A stretch of DNA of 64,000 bases from Merluccius polli (Eukaryota > Chordata > Actinopteri > Gadiformes > Merlucciidae): NCBI GenBank assembly GCA_030340625.1, contig JAOPHQ010002921.1, forward strand, positions 12,501 to 76,500. Direction: 5' to 3'. A model generated the notes under the pieces. That model saw only the letters and a program-made list of their open reading frames with translations, was not told where the DNA came from and did no database searches. Below are positions 22,816 through 35,104 of the stretch, in pieces; positions within the stretch are counted from its first letter, which is position 1, and each line of letters opens with the position of its first letter. The translations under genes and the position numbers were made by a program.

Positions 22816-25131
22816 GGGGAGGGATTTCCCAACTTTCATAGGATATCCTGTGGCTGCAGCCACACCTCAAAGGGTATCACTTTACCATGAGCCTAGTAGA
22901 TAGGATTCTCCCAGCGCCGGCAGGGTGATGGCTTGGGTCTGGTCAGATCCTGTAAAACCCGGAGGCTTTAGATAACAGACCGCATGTCCCCTGGAAACAA
23001 AAAAGGGAGCGCTTTGTTTTTGTTATAGTTCCAAGGTTTGATAGTCCAGGATTTGAAGCTGAGCCCCTCTGGGTTTTGTACACGCCGCACCCACCTCGTT
23101 GGGGGCCGTGTTGTTGTCTCTGTAGGAAGAGGAGGGGGAGGAGGCTGTTCCTCTGGGCTCCAGAGGGGGGCGCAGGGACTTCTGGGAGGGGAGGCCCGGT
23201 ACTCAATCAGCACTTTTCGAGACCCCCTTTGTGTTACCTTAGGAGAGTGGGAAGTGAAGTGGGAAAACACAGAATCTGAAGGCAGCCAACATCATTTGAA
23301 CGCAGTTTATTTTAAATATATTTCCACTTTATTTAAGGTTGAGGTTGAAATACAATTATTTAAAAATAAAGAAGCAACGTTTGATTCGCACTATGGATAT
23401 GTTTTAATCTTTTAGTTCACAGGTTTTTCTGAGTGGACGCTTTACCTCTCTGCACTGAATACGAGTTCTTTCTTTAAGACCACATTTCTGGCTGCAGGAG
23501 CGTTGAGGCAAATTCATTTTTTTATAGGGTTTATTATCCGGGAACATTTTGGTACACAGCTTTGTTATGAAGGTGCTAGCGGTGTCTGTTGTGGGCTGCT
23601 TGAGGCTTATACTGTATAATGATATGGTTGCACTGTATATTTTGAAGATTATAGGTTCACTTAGGCCTTTTAAAATGTTCAACTCAGGCCCATTCATATT
23701 TGAAGGACTGACGCTTCTGGTATCACCAGAGTGGCGAGGCGGGAACCGCAGACCGAGACTGTATTGGACTTTAAGGAGCAGCTCCGGTCTGTTCTGCTGG
23801 TGGTGAGCCCATGCACTACATGGGTGGATAATCAGCTGGGAAGGAAACTCTCTTTTTCTAGAGAGAGGAGCGGTGGTTGCACATAACGACCTTTGCAGAT
23901 GGGAGTGGATACTAATGTGCACAACAGGAAGGTCCATAAAGACTCATGATAGTCTTTTAGTGGTTGACGATTGATCGTGTGATGCTTGTTAGCGGTATAT
24001 ATACAATGTACTGTGTTTTCCATCACTGACCACAGGCTAGTTTCCTGGCCTGGAAGAACAGTAGACATATGGCTCTTGGCACTTGACATGAGCCCCACCT
24101 GGCACAGACAAAAATGAATTGAATGTTCTTCCTGTACACAGCATAGCTTGAGCTATTATGAGCTGGGTGGTCGTGATAGATTCGGTTCGTTGGACGACTT
24201 CTCTGTGAATTGATTTTTCTCCCTGACAACACATACATTACATAAAATGCCTATAACAAATTGGCCAAGGTGATTGATGGAATGATCTAGACGCGTCATT
24301 TTTCTTTTATTTCACACAGTGTCCCAGATAGGATTTTTTTTTAACTCTCTATCTCAAGGGGATCTTGGATAAACACAACCCTATGGAGGCGCTGACCTCA
24401 CATGCACTCTCAGTGGCTCTCTTGTCTGTGTTTGCCAAATGGGTGTTATTACACAGACTATAGTTTGCCCCCGCAGGGCAAATTCATCAGCAAAGCCTCT
24501 GCATTAGTGATAGAATAGCCGCGGTCGCCGCGGGTTTGCGACCACGTGTAAATCAGTCTAGTCACTTGTCACACACACACACACACGCTGACATGCAATA
24601 GGGCGGATGCTAAATGTTTGCAGTGGCCCCCGCAAGAGTCCTCTCCTGTGATTGTGTGTATAATCATCCATTGGAGTCACCTAGCGGCCCTGGCGGCGGC
24701 TCTTTGTAGAGGAAGTCAATCATTCTCCGGCTCTGTGGTGGAGCTGACCAAAGAGTTACCTATACAGAAACTCATGTCACTGCAGTGAACACTTTAACGC
24801 AGAACAATAGACCACTTTCCGGCGCTAACGGTAGCACACAGCGTCACTGAGGGCAAAAAATAGACCGTCTGACTGTAGCCCCTGTTAATTACTGATAACT
24901 CTTGTGCTGCAGCCAACGCGTGGGCTGGTTAAAACAGCTACTGTGGAGCACAAGCTTGACTTTGCATGCCTGGTTTATCCAGAGTAACCGCTGTGGGCCA
25001 ACGTGGAATCAATGAACAAATCTCGGCATTAAGGAACTGTAATCTGCACACACCCCCACCAAATACTTACTGTGTAGATTAACAGGAGTGTAGCTATAAC
25101 AATTCAGCGTCTCTCACTCTCTCTCTCTCTG

Positions 25132-25180
<49 letters not shown>

Positions 25181-26660
25181 CTTTCTCTCTCCTCTGGTCA
25201 GATTTCTCGTGTCAGCATGTGCGATTCAGCGAGCATGTGTGCCTGAGCGCGTTCGGTGCGTGCGTGCGCTGGTACTTGGGGCGCTCTGTGCCATGGCGTG
25301 GGCTAGAACAGTGGAGTCATGTGGACGGTCCCGGGCGCCCAATCTGTGCCAGTCACACAGTGACTGCAAACTGAGCCGCTGACCTGAGAAGCTGTGAGTT
25401 TCTCACATAGCAGTTAAACCTCTTACCGAACCCCATGCCTCCCCCACGTTCCCAAACCCAGGGAAACTCGCTCCTGCTCCTGCTGACCGCCACTACCACC
25501 ACTGCTTCTGTAGCTGCTGCTGCTGCTGCTGCTGCTGCTACGGCTGCTGCTACTGCTGCTGCTGCTGCTGATGAGTTGGCAGGTCAAATAAAATGAATTC
25601 AATACTGGGGGGGGGGATTCTCCAGGAATGAAAAGTATATGAAAAGTTTAAATGTATTACATTTGGCATTTAGCATCAGCTATCAGTGCAACTTTTTCTC
25701 ATTTTGTACCATATAAACTACTATATGCTTATATTTTGGACTGCGTTAAACTACGACATGCTCGTATTTTGGATGGGATATGGACTTAAAAATACGATAT
25801 GTACTGTACATATGGATGACGTTAACATGTAGACTGCCCGTTGGAAAGTGGTGGGCAAAAAAAAGTGTGTGTAAATGACATGACCCTAGGGGACAACATA
25901 TGACATAATGGCTGGTCACATCCTGTTGAGCTCAGCTGTTTAAGATAGGGGACTTCCCTCTTACATGGTGAATAGCAACGCTTGTACCCTTTTGCACCCC
26001 CTCCCCACTCCACACTCCCCACAAGTGTGCTGAGGCTCATTACTCCAGTAATAATAATAATAATAATAATAAATATTAATACGGTCTCACCGAGAACCCC
26101 TGGGCCTGCTGTGGTGTCACTGTGCTTCGTCTGTCACCGCCTCCCCTGATCAGCAGTAGTCCCATCACTCTTGTGCTCTCAACCCCATCTAAACTTAGCC
26201 GCTCGCCTAATATGACGTAACCCCCACCCACCAACACCCCACCCTTCCACTCACATGGAATATCCCCTATTATCAATCACTGTTATTGGCGAACAGAGTG
26301 TTACAAGTGGGCGAATGTGACGCAAAAGACACATGCACACTTGGGAGCGATGGAGTCTAACCCCGCTGTTGGAGATACCGCAACAGCGGCCCACGTTGAT
26401 CAAGCGCGGGCCTGGGGAGGCGGGTCAGAGACGAGAAGGAACATAATAACCCCACGCTATGCCACTTTGCATAAGACTACCTACTGGTGGTGACTGGCTG
26501 TGCACAATGGTTCGAGACTTATGGTGGGAATTGAATATAGCGGAAGTTAACGTGAGGGCTGGAGGCCTAGAGGGCCGGTAGATTTGGGGCGGAAAACACC
26601 CAGATAAGGTTCTGGCCAGTTGCAGACCAATGTTTTTAGTGTGTGACTGTACGGACCACA

Positions 26661-26710
<50 letters not shown>

Positions 26711-26775
26711 ACACACACAGAACACAGACATGCACACACAGAACACAGGACATGCAGGACACAGACACACACACG

Positions 26776-26824
<49 letters not shown>

Positions 26825-27311
26825 AAGGGGAAAGGGTTGATCAGACCACACAGCCTGAGTTGAGGTGGTGGGAGAAACGTTGGCTTTGGGCAGGTTGAGC
26901 CAGAGTTTACAATTACAGAATGGATTTTAAAGGTATGGAGCACAGGAGTTCATACACACACACACACACACACACAAGCAGCGCACGCTCAAATGCATAC
27001 ACGACTATGCGTGCGCATCGTCAACATTGACTAATACGGCGAGATGAGGCCAGTTCTTGTTCGCCTAATTTCACTTGCCCTAAACATTTGCCGATAAGTT
27101 AATGATTAATGCATACATTACCACATTTGGACTATTTGTAGAATGAGTCTTGAGACTTGAGACACTTGGGAGTGGCAAATTCAGAGCAACAGTATGTTTC
27201 CCATTATCTACCCAACAACCACAATTATAAGGAACAGCCCTGGACTCCCCCCCCCCCCCCCCCCCCCCCCCCCTAGGGTCACATTAAGGTGTCCATGCAA
27301 AACTAGACGAG

Positions 27312-27361
<50 letters not shown>

Positions 27362-27654
27362 GTTTGGTAAAAATAAATGATGTCCTCCAGGGGGACCGGG
27401 TTGGGGCTGGTGCGGCGTAGGCAGCGACGTGTGCAATGAGCCGTCCTCTATATACCCAAGCCGCCCGGCGCGTTGGAAAAAATGTATATGAAGAAAAGCG
27501 CCATGGCCAATGGGAGGCGCTGACAGACACGGAGAAAGGACTAAACAAACTTTCGGTACAAGACAGCCGAGTGTAGGCCGCGGGTGAGATTAGCTGCTTC
27601 CAAGCCCGTCCATGCTTGCGTGTGTATGTGGGTGTGTGTGTGTGGGGGTGTACA

Positions 27655-27686
<32 letters not shown>

Positions 27687-30600
27687 GAAAAAAGCAAAGC
27701 TGAGCAAACATCAGCAAGAATTCCCGCCTCACGTAGCATAATACATTATTGCGCCTGTGTCGGTGTTATATTCCAGTGTGTAATGTACGTTGCTGTGCCA
27801 ACACCTTAAACATAAACAGCCACGCAAAATGGACCGTGACATAAAAAACATCGGGCAACATGGGTTTCTTTTTTTAATACTCAACGCTACATCACGTAGG
27901 GTCCTGCACCACCTCCCCCTTGCCCCCCCAACCCCACACCAGCAAACCCCACCCCTCTCTTTAGGCTTCACCTACATTTTCGTACACTTATCTCCACACA
28001 CTCGGACGCGCTTGGCCACGCTTCGTCGAGGTGTCGAGACGCGCGGTCGGGGCTTTTCCATTTCTGCCATAAAAGATGTTGTCATTTGGATCGAAAATGA
28101 ATGGGAGGGGAGAGGCGGATGAAACACTAATGACTTTTTGACCGGAGAGAGTTGGAGTTGAAATTTGTCAGGCCATATGTGGCCTTCAACCAAATTTTCC
28201 TCTCTCTTTCTAACCCTAGTGCTCTTCTCCACTTAGTGAGTTCAGGGAGTTCAAACAGAAGCAGAGGACGCAGTAACGTATGCCACACGGCAACTTTTTA
28301 CTTTTCACCATTGTTGGAGTTCAGCCAATTTTTGAGCATGTGTGTGTGTGTGCGTGTCTGAATGACCTTTTTGTGTTTTACCTAATAGGTTACGGTCTTG
28401 TGCGCTACGTGGCTCCCACAGACCGGGATTTAAAGATAAAGTGCATGACAATAAAAGCAGCGGCTCATGTATCAGCTACCCCGCCTCCCCCGCCAATAAA
28501 AAAAGTTTCCTAAATTTGGTGAAGAGACAGAATGAACATCTGTGATAGCATTTACACTGTCCTCCCCGTCTGTCACAAAGCGGAAACCTGCACCACACCG
28601 ATTCCCGGCTGTTAGCGCCTTTCTACGGAGAGCTCAAGTGTTCCTCCTACCCACACACACACACACACACACCCCGGGCCATCTTGAAATAGGCCTTTGT
28701 GTGGAAGCCACAGAGACGGTAGCGCAGCGTCGTCGTGTCATCTTTGGCAAGTCTCCAGCTCCCCGCCTCAAACCATCCTTTTGTCTCAGACAGACGGACG
28801 GACAGACAGACAGACAGTCAGACAGTCAGACAGACGTCACGCACACAGTCGGTGGAATGTCATTTTAATGACCCCTTGTTTTGGAAAGTGTAGGGGCAGT
28901 CGTCTGGGCTTTGGGGTGATCTGGTCTGACACCGACACTGTGTTGGCGGGGCGCGTCCGCACGCAGCAGAAGAATGTGTGGTGTCATATTAGCGGTGTTG
29001 AGTACATTAAGGGTCTTGCCACTTCGTTGCCCTGGTGAATCCCCCCTCTTCCTCCCTTCCCCTTCCCTGTGGGGATAAATATGGGAGATTTATGAAGAAT
29101 TATGAATTTAGATTAATCTTCGGTTGGGTTGCAGTGGCGCCTTGACTTTTACATTGTGTTGAACCTCCCACTGACATTTCAAACGGTATTAGACAGGTAA
29201 TCCACATGGTGCCATTCACTGAAAACTTGGATTCTGGCCTATGCGGTAGGCATGCTGTGGAACAGTTGTCAATCATATGTAACCTAGTAGTGCCATTTGG
29301 AGAATGTTTGTTTTGGCACCTTGCTTAATACACTTCCACTGAAATTGTGAAGCAGAGTGTATTGCATTAAACAGGGGAAAAAACAAAAGGGGGGGGCGGG
29401 AAAAAAAAAACGTTTTGCAGAGTCACGACGTTGTAATGTGTTGCACACACTGTTCTAGATTAAACGGTTTGTATGTTTTTTTTGTCCTCTTTTGTCTGTT
29501 GGGAGAGAGACAGTCATTTTGCAAGACACAACTTGCCACATTTCTATTTGACATTTGCAGTTGTCAGGCAAGTTTAGGAAAGGCAAACATGTTGTTAAAA
29601 AAAAAGTAAAGGGCCCAATCCAATGCATTGGATGCATGCTTTGAGTTAATACACATAGCTGCTTTGCCAAATTATGTGAGAAATTACGTCCGCCAAAACA
29701 GTGACTCTGTCCCTTGGATTAAATATAAATATATAAATATGTATGAGTCTAAGTCCTTATTTTAAATGGGCACATTACTGACATGTTCTATCAAATAAGC
29801 AGAAAAACGGCTATTTCTCTTAACCACTGTAAAGTACTGTATGTTTTAAGTCATTAAATATAAACAAAATCTTAAAGAACCTAAATTAAGACACATTAAT
29901 TTCTGTCACATACATAGGAATTCGTCACCAGTACTAAATACTGCATGCCTGTATCCATTTATCCACTGAGCCCATGTGATGCGTCATGTGTTGTGCTCTC
30001 TTTTGAGACGACGACAACTGAAAACCGCCATAACCGACTTTTTATGGCAGAGGCCAGGACAGGATGGATATAAAAAGCAACGCTTCGTTTCCACTCTTTA
30101 GGGGTGGAATTGCGTGTCGACGACCTTTATCACGACGATGCCAAGCGACACAGAAACAGGTGAGCCGTCGATATTAGCGGGCCAAAGTATAATTTGATGA
30201 AAATGGACACCCTATATTGCGATGACCTTCGTGTCGGCCCGAGGACTCGAGCTTTTTTGCGAGCCCTGTGAATCCAGTCATTCTTCAGTTTCACTCTGAG
30301 GGTGTAAAAAAGGCCAGAAATTACGCATAATGAACGACCGCCGTGCCAACCCTGTCAGTTGGCGTGACCAAAATGGTCACGGGCTCACAGTCATGTCCAT
30401 GTGTGTGTGTTTATGAAAGTAATGCTCTGCTTTCCCCATCACGACCTCAGAACCTCAGAACGCTGGCCGTCGGTTTTCGCCAGCCATGTGGCAGACGTCG
30501 CTTGTGTGTGTGTGTGTGCGTGTGTGTGTGTGTGTGCGTGTGTGTGTGTTTTATATATGCGCTCCTTTAAATAAACAAGGGTGAATGGAGCGCGACCCCA

Positions 30601-33600
30601 CCACCACATGTTCTCTGGTGCCGCCGCGTTTAGAACGAGACGTTTGTCCTCATAACGCGGCCAATGGACTGCAACCCCCGGAGAGGAGAGACCCACCAAA
30701 ACACTGGCTGGGGTGCGGTGGCTTGTATGGCAGTGAGGGGGGGGGGGGTTTGGTTCTATAAGCAGAGCGCTAATCCGACGTATTTTAATCTATGCAACCT
30801 ATGCTGCGGGAGGCCTTCGCCCGCACAGGATGGGCTAGAAATATTAACCCTCTGACTCTGGCTGAGGCTACCGTTGCACATGCCTGCGGCGTGTCCGTGG
30901 CGTTCATTGCGGTGGCACCGTGTGTTGTTTTAAAACTCGTCTCCCGCCCATGGTGGCCACCAGAATGCTCTGGTAGTCACAATATACATGACATGGCCCC
31001 TCAAAGTGCTGTGCTCAACACTTCAGGGGAACAACAGGTCGCTTCTGCTGCTGCTTCTGCTGCTGTTGTGACTTGCCTTGGTAGTGTGTGTGTGTGTGTG
31101 TGTGGGGGGGCGTTACTCCATCGCCCACGGTAACTGAAAGACTGGAAACAAAAGCTTCGTTTTTTTTTTTTTTAAGAGTGTGTGGGGGGCGCTCAATCTC
31201 CGAGCGAAAATGTCGAAAATGTAAATTGAAAAACATTAATCACTGAACCTTTTTCCGGCATGGCTTTGGACCTTTGCCGATATTCATTTGAACATTAACC
31301 CGAAAAAAAAAACCCGTCTGACCGTTGTGTGCACCGTGATCTTGCCACTGCTGTATATGTAGTATATCTAACAAGTCTCATTGTTTATACAGGAAACTCG
31401 GCATCCTGTGTTTTATTGGAGACGTTATCGTGATGTTTCCACTCCCTCCCCCTGGGTTTCAACCGACTAATACTATGTGTCTCTCTATCTGTGTTCCCAA
31501 ACCCATTCCAGTTTGACAGGTAATGAACCCCTGTCCATCCTACCCCTGAGCTCTGCGCCGGAGGTGAACGTGGGCCGGGCCCACTACAAGCTGTGCGACC
31601 GGCTGAAGCTGGAGAAGAAGCAGCGGCGGATGTGCCGGCGGGACCCGGGCGTGGCCGAGACCCTGATGGAGGCCATCAGCATGAGTGCCCTGGAGTGCCA
31701 GTATCAGTTCCGCTTCGAGAGGTGGAACTGCACCTTGGAGGGCCGCCACAGAGCTAACATCCTCAAGAGAGGTATGGACTGGATGCGGGTGTATAGTGTG
31801 CATGCGGGTGTGTAGTGTGGATGTGGATGTGGATGTGCAAGGCTACAATGGAACGTGTGTAGGGTAGGATAGTGTAATAGTAATGGTTGAAATATACTGG
31901 GTTCAAATCCCTCAATGTCCTCAGTCTAACCTCTAGGCATTGAGCTAAGATGCCTCACCCCCAGCTGCAACCTAATAGCCTCCATCTGCAGTCACTGTTA
32001 GTCGCTTTGGATAAAAGTGTCTGCTAAATGACTGGATAGAATCTGTGTATAATATTTTTTATGGGCTTTTTCCGAGCCACAGCCTCCCTCGCTCCAGCCA
32101 AAAGACGATCGCAATCTGCTGTCTCTCCACCGTTCGGTCCGGTCAGTTGCTGAGCTCTCTTACGTCCGTCCGCAGGATTCAAAGAGACCGCCTTTCTGTA
32201 CGCCATCTCTTCGGCGGGCCTGACGCACGCCATGGCGAAGGCATGCAGCGCAGGGCGCATGGAGCGCTGCACCTGTGACGAAGCCCCCGACCTGGAGAAC
32301 CGCAAGGCCTGGCAGTGGGGCGGCTGCGGCGACAACCTCAAGTACAGCAACAAGTTTGTCAAGGACTTCCTGGGCAAACGCTCTAACAAAGACCTGCGCG
32401 CACGTGTGGACATGCACAACACCAACGTGGGCATGAAGGTACACATCTCAGATGGGGCCCTAACCCTAACCCCAACCCTTTCTTTACACCTGACAGTCAC
32501 AATATAACCTTCCCTTCGTTTTACTGTTGTTATTATAGGCTGATAGTCTCAACGGGTTATTTTATTGACAGCATCATTCATTATACTATGTCACTCCGTA
32601 TAGGTGACATAGAAAAGTCATTGAATCAGTACACGCTGACCAAAATGAAAAGGATGCGTTTGACGCGTTTTCTAACATTTCCCATCTTTAATAATTTTAT
32701 CATCTGACGTTTGATTCGTCAGATTAATTTTTATCTCCCTCAATGAATGAATGTTGAAGTTTGAGGTGCATAATGGCGACATGACGCAAGCCAGGCGACA
32801 CACACTCTGCCTCAGGTCTGAGTTTGGTTTGTTTCAGCCGTGGGGGGGGTCAGAGTTCACTTGGAGTGTTTCCATAGAAACATAAATGCTGACTAATTGC
32901 CTACTTGAAGAGTTTGAATGGTGGGAAAATGGTGATAGTATGGTGTTAGGGTGAGTTCAATGTAATTGCAGAGATAAAGGCCCCACATTAAGAGCTAATC
33001 AGTTGTATCCCTTATCCTGTTGAACAGGGATACGGCGCAGTATCGACGATTGTGCGTTCCTTTTTTTTTAAGTTGAGGTTGAAACATAATAGAGCGAGTA
33101 ACTGAGACATATCCATGTTAAAGCTGTCTGCTAAATGAACACAATCTATAAGAACACATAGATCAATACTTGCTGTAACTGCTTTAATTTATGCTTTTGT
33201 CAGAGTTGTACGTGGCAAGGGAGCAGCGATTTATTTGTTTAAATCTTGGAATTGATTTTAATAGGAAAAACAAGCCGAAACGAGAATGGCCTTAACAGTC
33301 GGGCCAGAGTAAAACTCAAGGTCTGGAATCTGTTACTTGTTCTTGGATTTTTCGAATATCGCAGCCATTTTCATTTAAGTTTCAGGATGAAATATAGCAG
33401 AAGCACACTTCCAAAATAATAGGAGACACAAAACCATTCCCATAAGACCCATGAATACTCCTCCTTTCAGCTTGGCTCTCCACAATCCAACTCTCTCAAG
33501 ACACAATATTTCATTAGTGATAAAAGATTTACAACACTGTTTTTGTTCTTCTCTCTTTTTTTTTCTTGTTCTCTTTTTTTCTCCTTTGGTCTTACTTGCA

Positions 33601-35099
33601 CATGTAGTGAGGTGTACCACAGTTGGAATATATTCCCATATGGAGAACAAGTCTTGGAATGTGCTGGCCTTTGCACCCCCCTAGCAAAAAAAAAAAAAAT
33701 GTTAAAAGCTGACATATCACATTTTCATGGTCTGCCTGTGTGGTGAATATGCACTTCCCATCCACGGACCATTCTCTGTCAACGTGTGAAAAAGAACAGC
33801 ATATATTGTTCAACGCTAGACAACTTGTTGTGGATTTTTTCCCCCCCACTCCTGTCCTAGACCTGTCCTAAACCTCGGTCTTTCCTAAATAGGGAACGCG
33901 GTGCTGTCGCGAAGGTCCTCAAAGACTTTTTCGCTTTGTTATTTACAACCCCCAAATCAAAAAATGTTAAGTCCGTGGAGGCAGGCTGATATAACAACAT
34001 TGTGGTTTCGATGTGTGTTAAGTGAAAAGAATAGGCCCCAGTGTTTGAACATCAAGGTCTGAACCTATGGTTGCCTGGACCTTCAACAAGAATGCTTTTC
34101 AGCTTTTCACCCTGCACTTACTCAATATTATAGCTATTAACTTTAATTAAAAAAATGTCATCTGCGTGTATTATAAAAAAGATAAACGGTCACCTCCCAC
34201 CCACTGATATTATTATTTCCTTTCTTTTCGATATGATATACCAGCATTTTATAAGGTCCCCACAGTGTTTTATTGTTTTTAATGTAATATGAGCAGATGC
34301 TAGCCTCTGATAACGCTTCTCCTAAATAGTTATCAGAAGGAATCTCCCCATGCTTTGTACCTTATCCTAAAATACTTACACTAACCCCGCTGCAACTCCA
34401 AACACTAATCATTGAACGGTTTAAAACACAGTCGGCTCGCTCTTTGAAACTCTCTGCTTACCAAACATGGCTGCGTGTACTAAAAACACAGCGTAACGGT
34501 GACTAGGCCTTTTATGACTCTGTTCCCCCTCCCTCGTGTCGGCTGACCTCTTGCGGCTCTCGTCTCGTCCGCCGCAGGTCATCAAAGCCGGCGTGGAGAC
34601 CACCTGCAAGTGCCACGGCGTGTCGGGCTCCTGCACCGTCCAGACGTGCTGGAGGCAGCTCCTGCCCTTTCACGAGATCGGCAAGCAGCTGAAGCAGCGC
34701 TACGAGACCTCCCTCAAAGTTGGCAGCTCCACCAACGAGGCCACGGGGGAGGGCGAGATCTCCACCGGCCGTGGCCAGCAGCAGCAGCAGCAGCAGCAGC
34801 AGCCTCCGCCGCCCCCGGCGCCGGCGCCGCAGAGCCCCAGCGACCCCATCCCCCGCACCATGGACCTGCTCCACATCGAGGACTCCCCCAGCTTCTGCCG
34901 GCCCAGCAAGTACTCGTCGGGCACGTCGGCGCGCAAGTGCTACAAGGACAAGAACTGTGACGCCATCTGCTGCGGCCGGGGCCACAACACCCAGAGCCGC
35001 GAGGTGACGCGGCCGTGCCAGTGTCAGGTGCGCTGGTGCTGCTACGTGGAGTGCAAGCAGTGCACGCAGCGGGAGGAGGTGTACACCTGCAAAGGTTAG
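18554..35099 (+). CDS. wnt9a: wnt9a, complete, four coding exons, 378 aa
   Basis: This encodes a secreted Wnt ligand, palmitoleoylated in the ER by Porcupine and recognised by Frizzled; in fish Wnt9a is known from blood stem cell and skeletal development. Exons 18554-18645, 31512-31771, 32176-32438 and 34578-35099 join in frame (92+260+263+522 nt). Residues 1-28 form a signal peptide beginning MLDG. Visible landmarks are FGLTGNEPL (30-38), ERWNCTLEG with N103, the lipidated serine S221 in CHGVSGSC, CCGRGHNTQ (336-344), RWCCYVEC (357-364) and the terminal CKG. The RFERWNC and VTRPCQCQVRW blocks are Wnt9a-type, not Wnt9b. A Q9P5 insert at 272-285 makes the protein longer than the usual 365 or so residues. 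All splice sites are GT-AG. Confidence 0.94.
20105..20130. repeat. C26 homopolymer
   Basis: Twenty-six uninterrupted C residues in wnt9a intron 1. Confidence 0.95.
25105..25190. repeat. (CT)n array
   Basis: About 85 bp of CT repeat with GT and GC interruptions. Confidence 0.95.
25513..25570. repeat. (CTG)n array
   Basis: An interrupted CTG array of about 19 units, with CTA and CGG units in the middle. It is intronic and not coding. Confidence 0.95.
26662..26822. repeat. Compound (CA)n array
   Basis: Two long CA blocks are separated by CAGAACACAGACATG-like spacer repeated twice, over about 160 bp. Confidence 0.95.
27247..27361. repeat. C27 tract and (GAT)n array
   Basis: Twenty-seven C residues (27247-27273) are followed after 38 bp by about 16 GAT units (27312-27361). 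Confidence 0.95.
28789..28836. repeat. (CAGA)n tetranucleotide array
   Basis: CAGA/CGGA/CAGT tetranucleotide units of a degenerate array in wnt9a intron 1. Confidence 0.9.
30069..30159 (+). promoter_or_regulatory. Promoter-like block and possible alternative first exon in wnt9a intron 1
   Basis: TATAAAAA at 30069-30076 is followed 62 bp later by an ATG (30138) and then CAG|gtgagc at 30157-30165, a consensus donor. Spliced to wnt9a exon 2, the short frame would meet TGA at once, so a transcript from here would not encode Wnt9a from this ATG. It could be a non-coding first exon or chance. Confidence 0.3.
31512..31771 (+). CDS. wnt9a: wnt9a coding exon 2
   Basis: The 260-nt exon begins after ccattccag and completes the split Gly codon (GG|T), giving residues 31-117 and one base of 118. 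It encodes DRLKLEKKQRRMCRRDPGVA and the glycosylation site N103 in RFERWNCT. The donor is AGAG|gtatgg. Confidence 0.96.
31772..32175 (+). other. wnt9a intron 2
   Basis: This 404-bp intron is bounded by gtatgg and gtccgcag. Nearly half of it is a SINE-like insertion (31861-32034); the rest is GT-rich near the donor. Confidence 0.92.
31861..32034 (+). mobile_element. tRNA-derived SINE with L2-type tail in wnt9a intron 2
   Basis: GGTTCAAATCC at 31900-31910 is a perfect RNA polymerase III B box of tRNA type. The 3' end at 32001-32032 carries CGCTTTGGATAAAAGTGT followed by CTGCTAAATGAC, the conserved tail shared by fish L2 LINEs and their dependent SINEs. The A-box side is degenerate, so the 5' limit is approximate. 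It lies in the same direction as wnt9a. Confidence 0.75.
32176..32438 (+). CDS. wnt9a: wnt9a coding exon 3
   Basis: The 263-nt exon begins after gtccgcag and encodes residues 118-205: FKETAFLYAISSAGLTHA, the CSAGRMERCTCDE cysteine cluster, WQWGGCGDNL and DLRARVDMHN. It ends in phase 0 at GMK|gtacac. Confidence 0.96.
32439..34577 (+). other. wnt9a intron 3
   Basis: A 2,139-bp intron from gtacac to cgccgcag. It holds a few TAACCC-like units near 32459-32478, a word (TGTCTGCTAAATGA, 33127-33140) identical to part of the SINE tail in intron 2, an A13 run near 33687 and otherwise AT-rich unique sequence. No exon is seen. Confidence 0.85.
34578..35099 (+). CDS. wnt9a: wnt9a terminal coding exon 4
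   Basis: The 522-nt coding part encodes residues 206-378 and the TAG stop at 35097-35099. It holds the lipidated Ser loop, the linker with a pure (CAG)9 run (34776-34802) followed by five Pro codons, and the cysteine-rich C-terminal domain. The exon is markedly GC-rich. A long open frame on the opposite strand is a shadow of this composition. Confidence 0.96.
   Translation, partial: VIKAGVETTCKCHGVSGSCTVQTCWRQLLPFHEIGKQLKQRYETSLKVGSSTNEATGEGEISTGRGQQQQQQQQQPPPPPAPAPQSPSDPIPRTMDLLHIEDSPSFCRPSKYSSGTSARKCYKDKNCDAICCGRGHNTQSREVTRPCQCQVRWCCYVECKQCTQREEVYTCKG
34776..34817 (+). repeat. (CAG)9 plus proline codons inside wnt9a
   Basis: Nine uninterrupted CAG codons are followed by CCT CCG CCG CCC CCG and then an Ala/Pro stretch. 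The tract lies in the variable linker between the N-terminal and C-terminal Wnt domains, where length change is tolerated. Confidence 0.95.
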
Positions 35100-35104
35100 C
35101 CGCG

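Larger units (their letters stand above)
18646..31511 (+). other. wnt9a intron 1
   Basis: This 12.87-kb intron carries many microsatellites: G14 (18897), C26 (20105), C plus (CA)n (20334-20395), (CT)n (25105-25190), (CTG)n (25513-25570), (AAT)n (26050-26072), (CA)n (26662-26822), C27 (27247), (GAT)n (27312-27361), (TG)n (27655-27686), GACA/GACG repeats (28789-28836) and (TG)n (30502-30550). No exon of another gene is recognised. A promoter-like block with a strong donor occurs at 30069-30159. Confidence 0.85.

Noticed and set aside
23404..23937. A 177-codon minus-strand open frame in wnt9a intron 1
   Set aside because: It is not low complexity, so I considered it, but I recognise no domain, signal peptide or splice context. 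Chance is likely.
31900..31910. A free-standing tRNA gene, because of the perfect B box
   Set aside because: No acceptor or anticodon stem folds around it, and the SINE tail downstream explains it.
18554..35099. Calling the plus-strand gene wnt9b
   Set aside because: MLDG at the start and the SMSALECQ, RFERWNCTLEG and VTRPCQCQVRW blocks are Wnt9a features. Wnt9b differs at these places.
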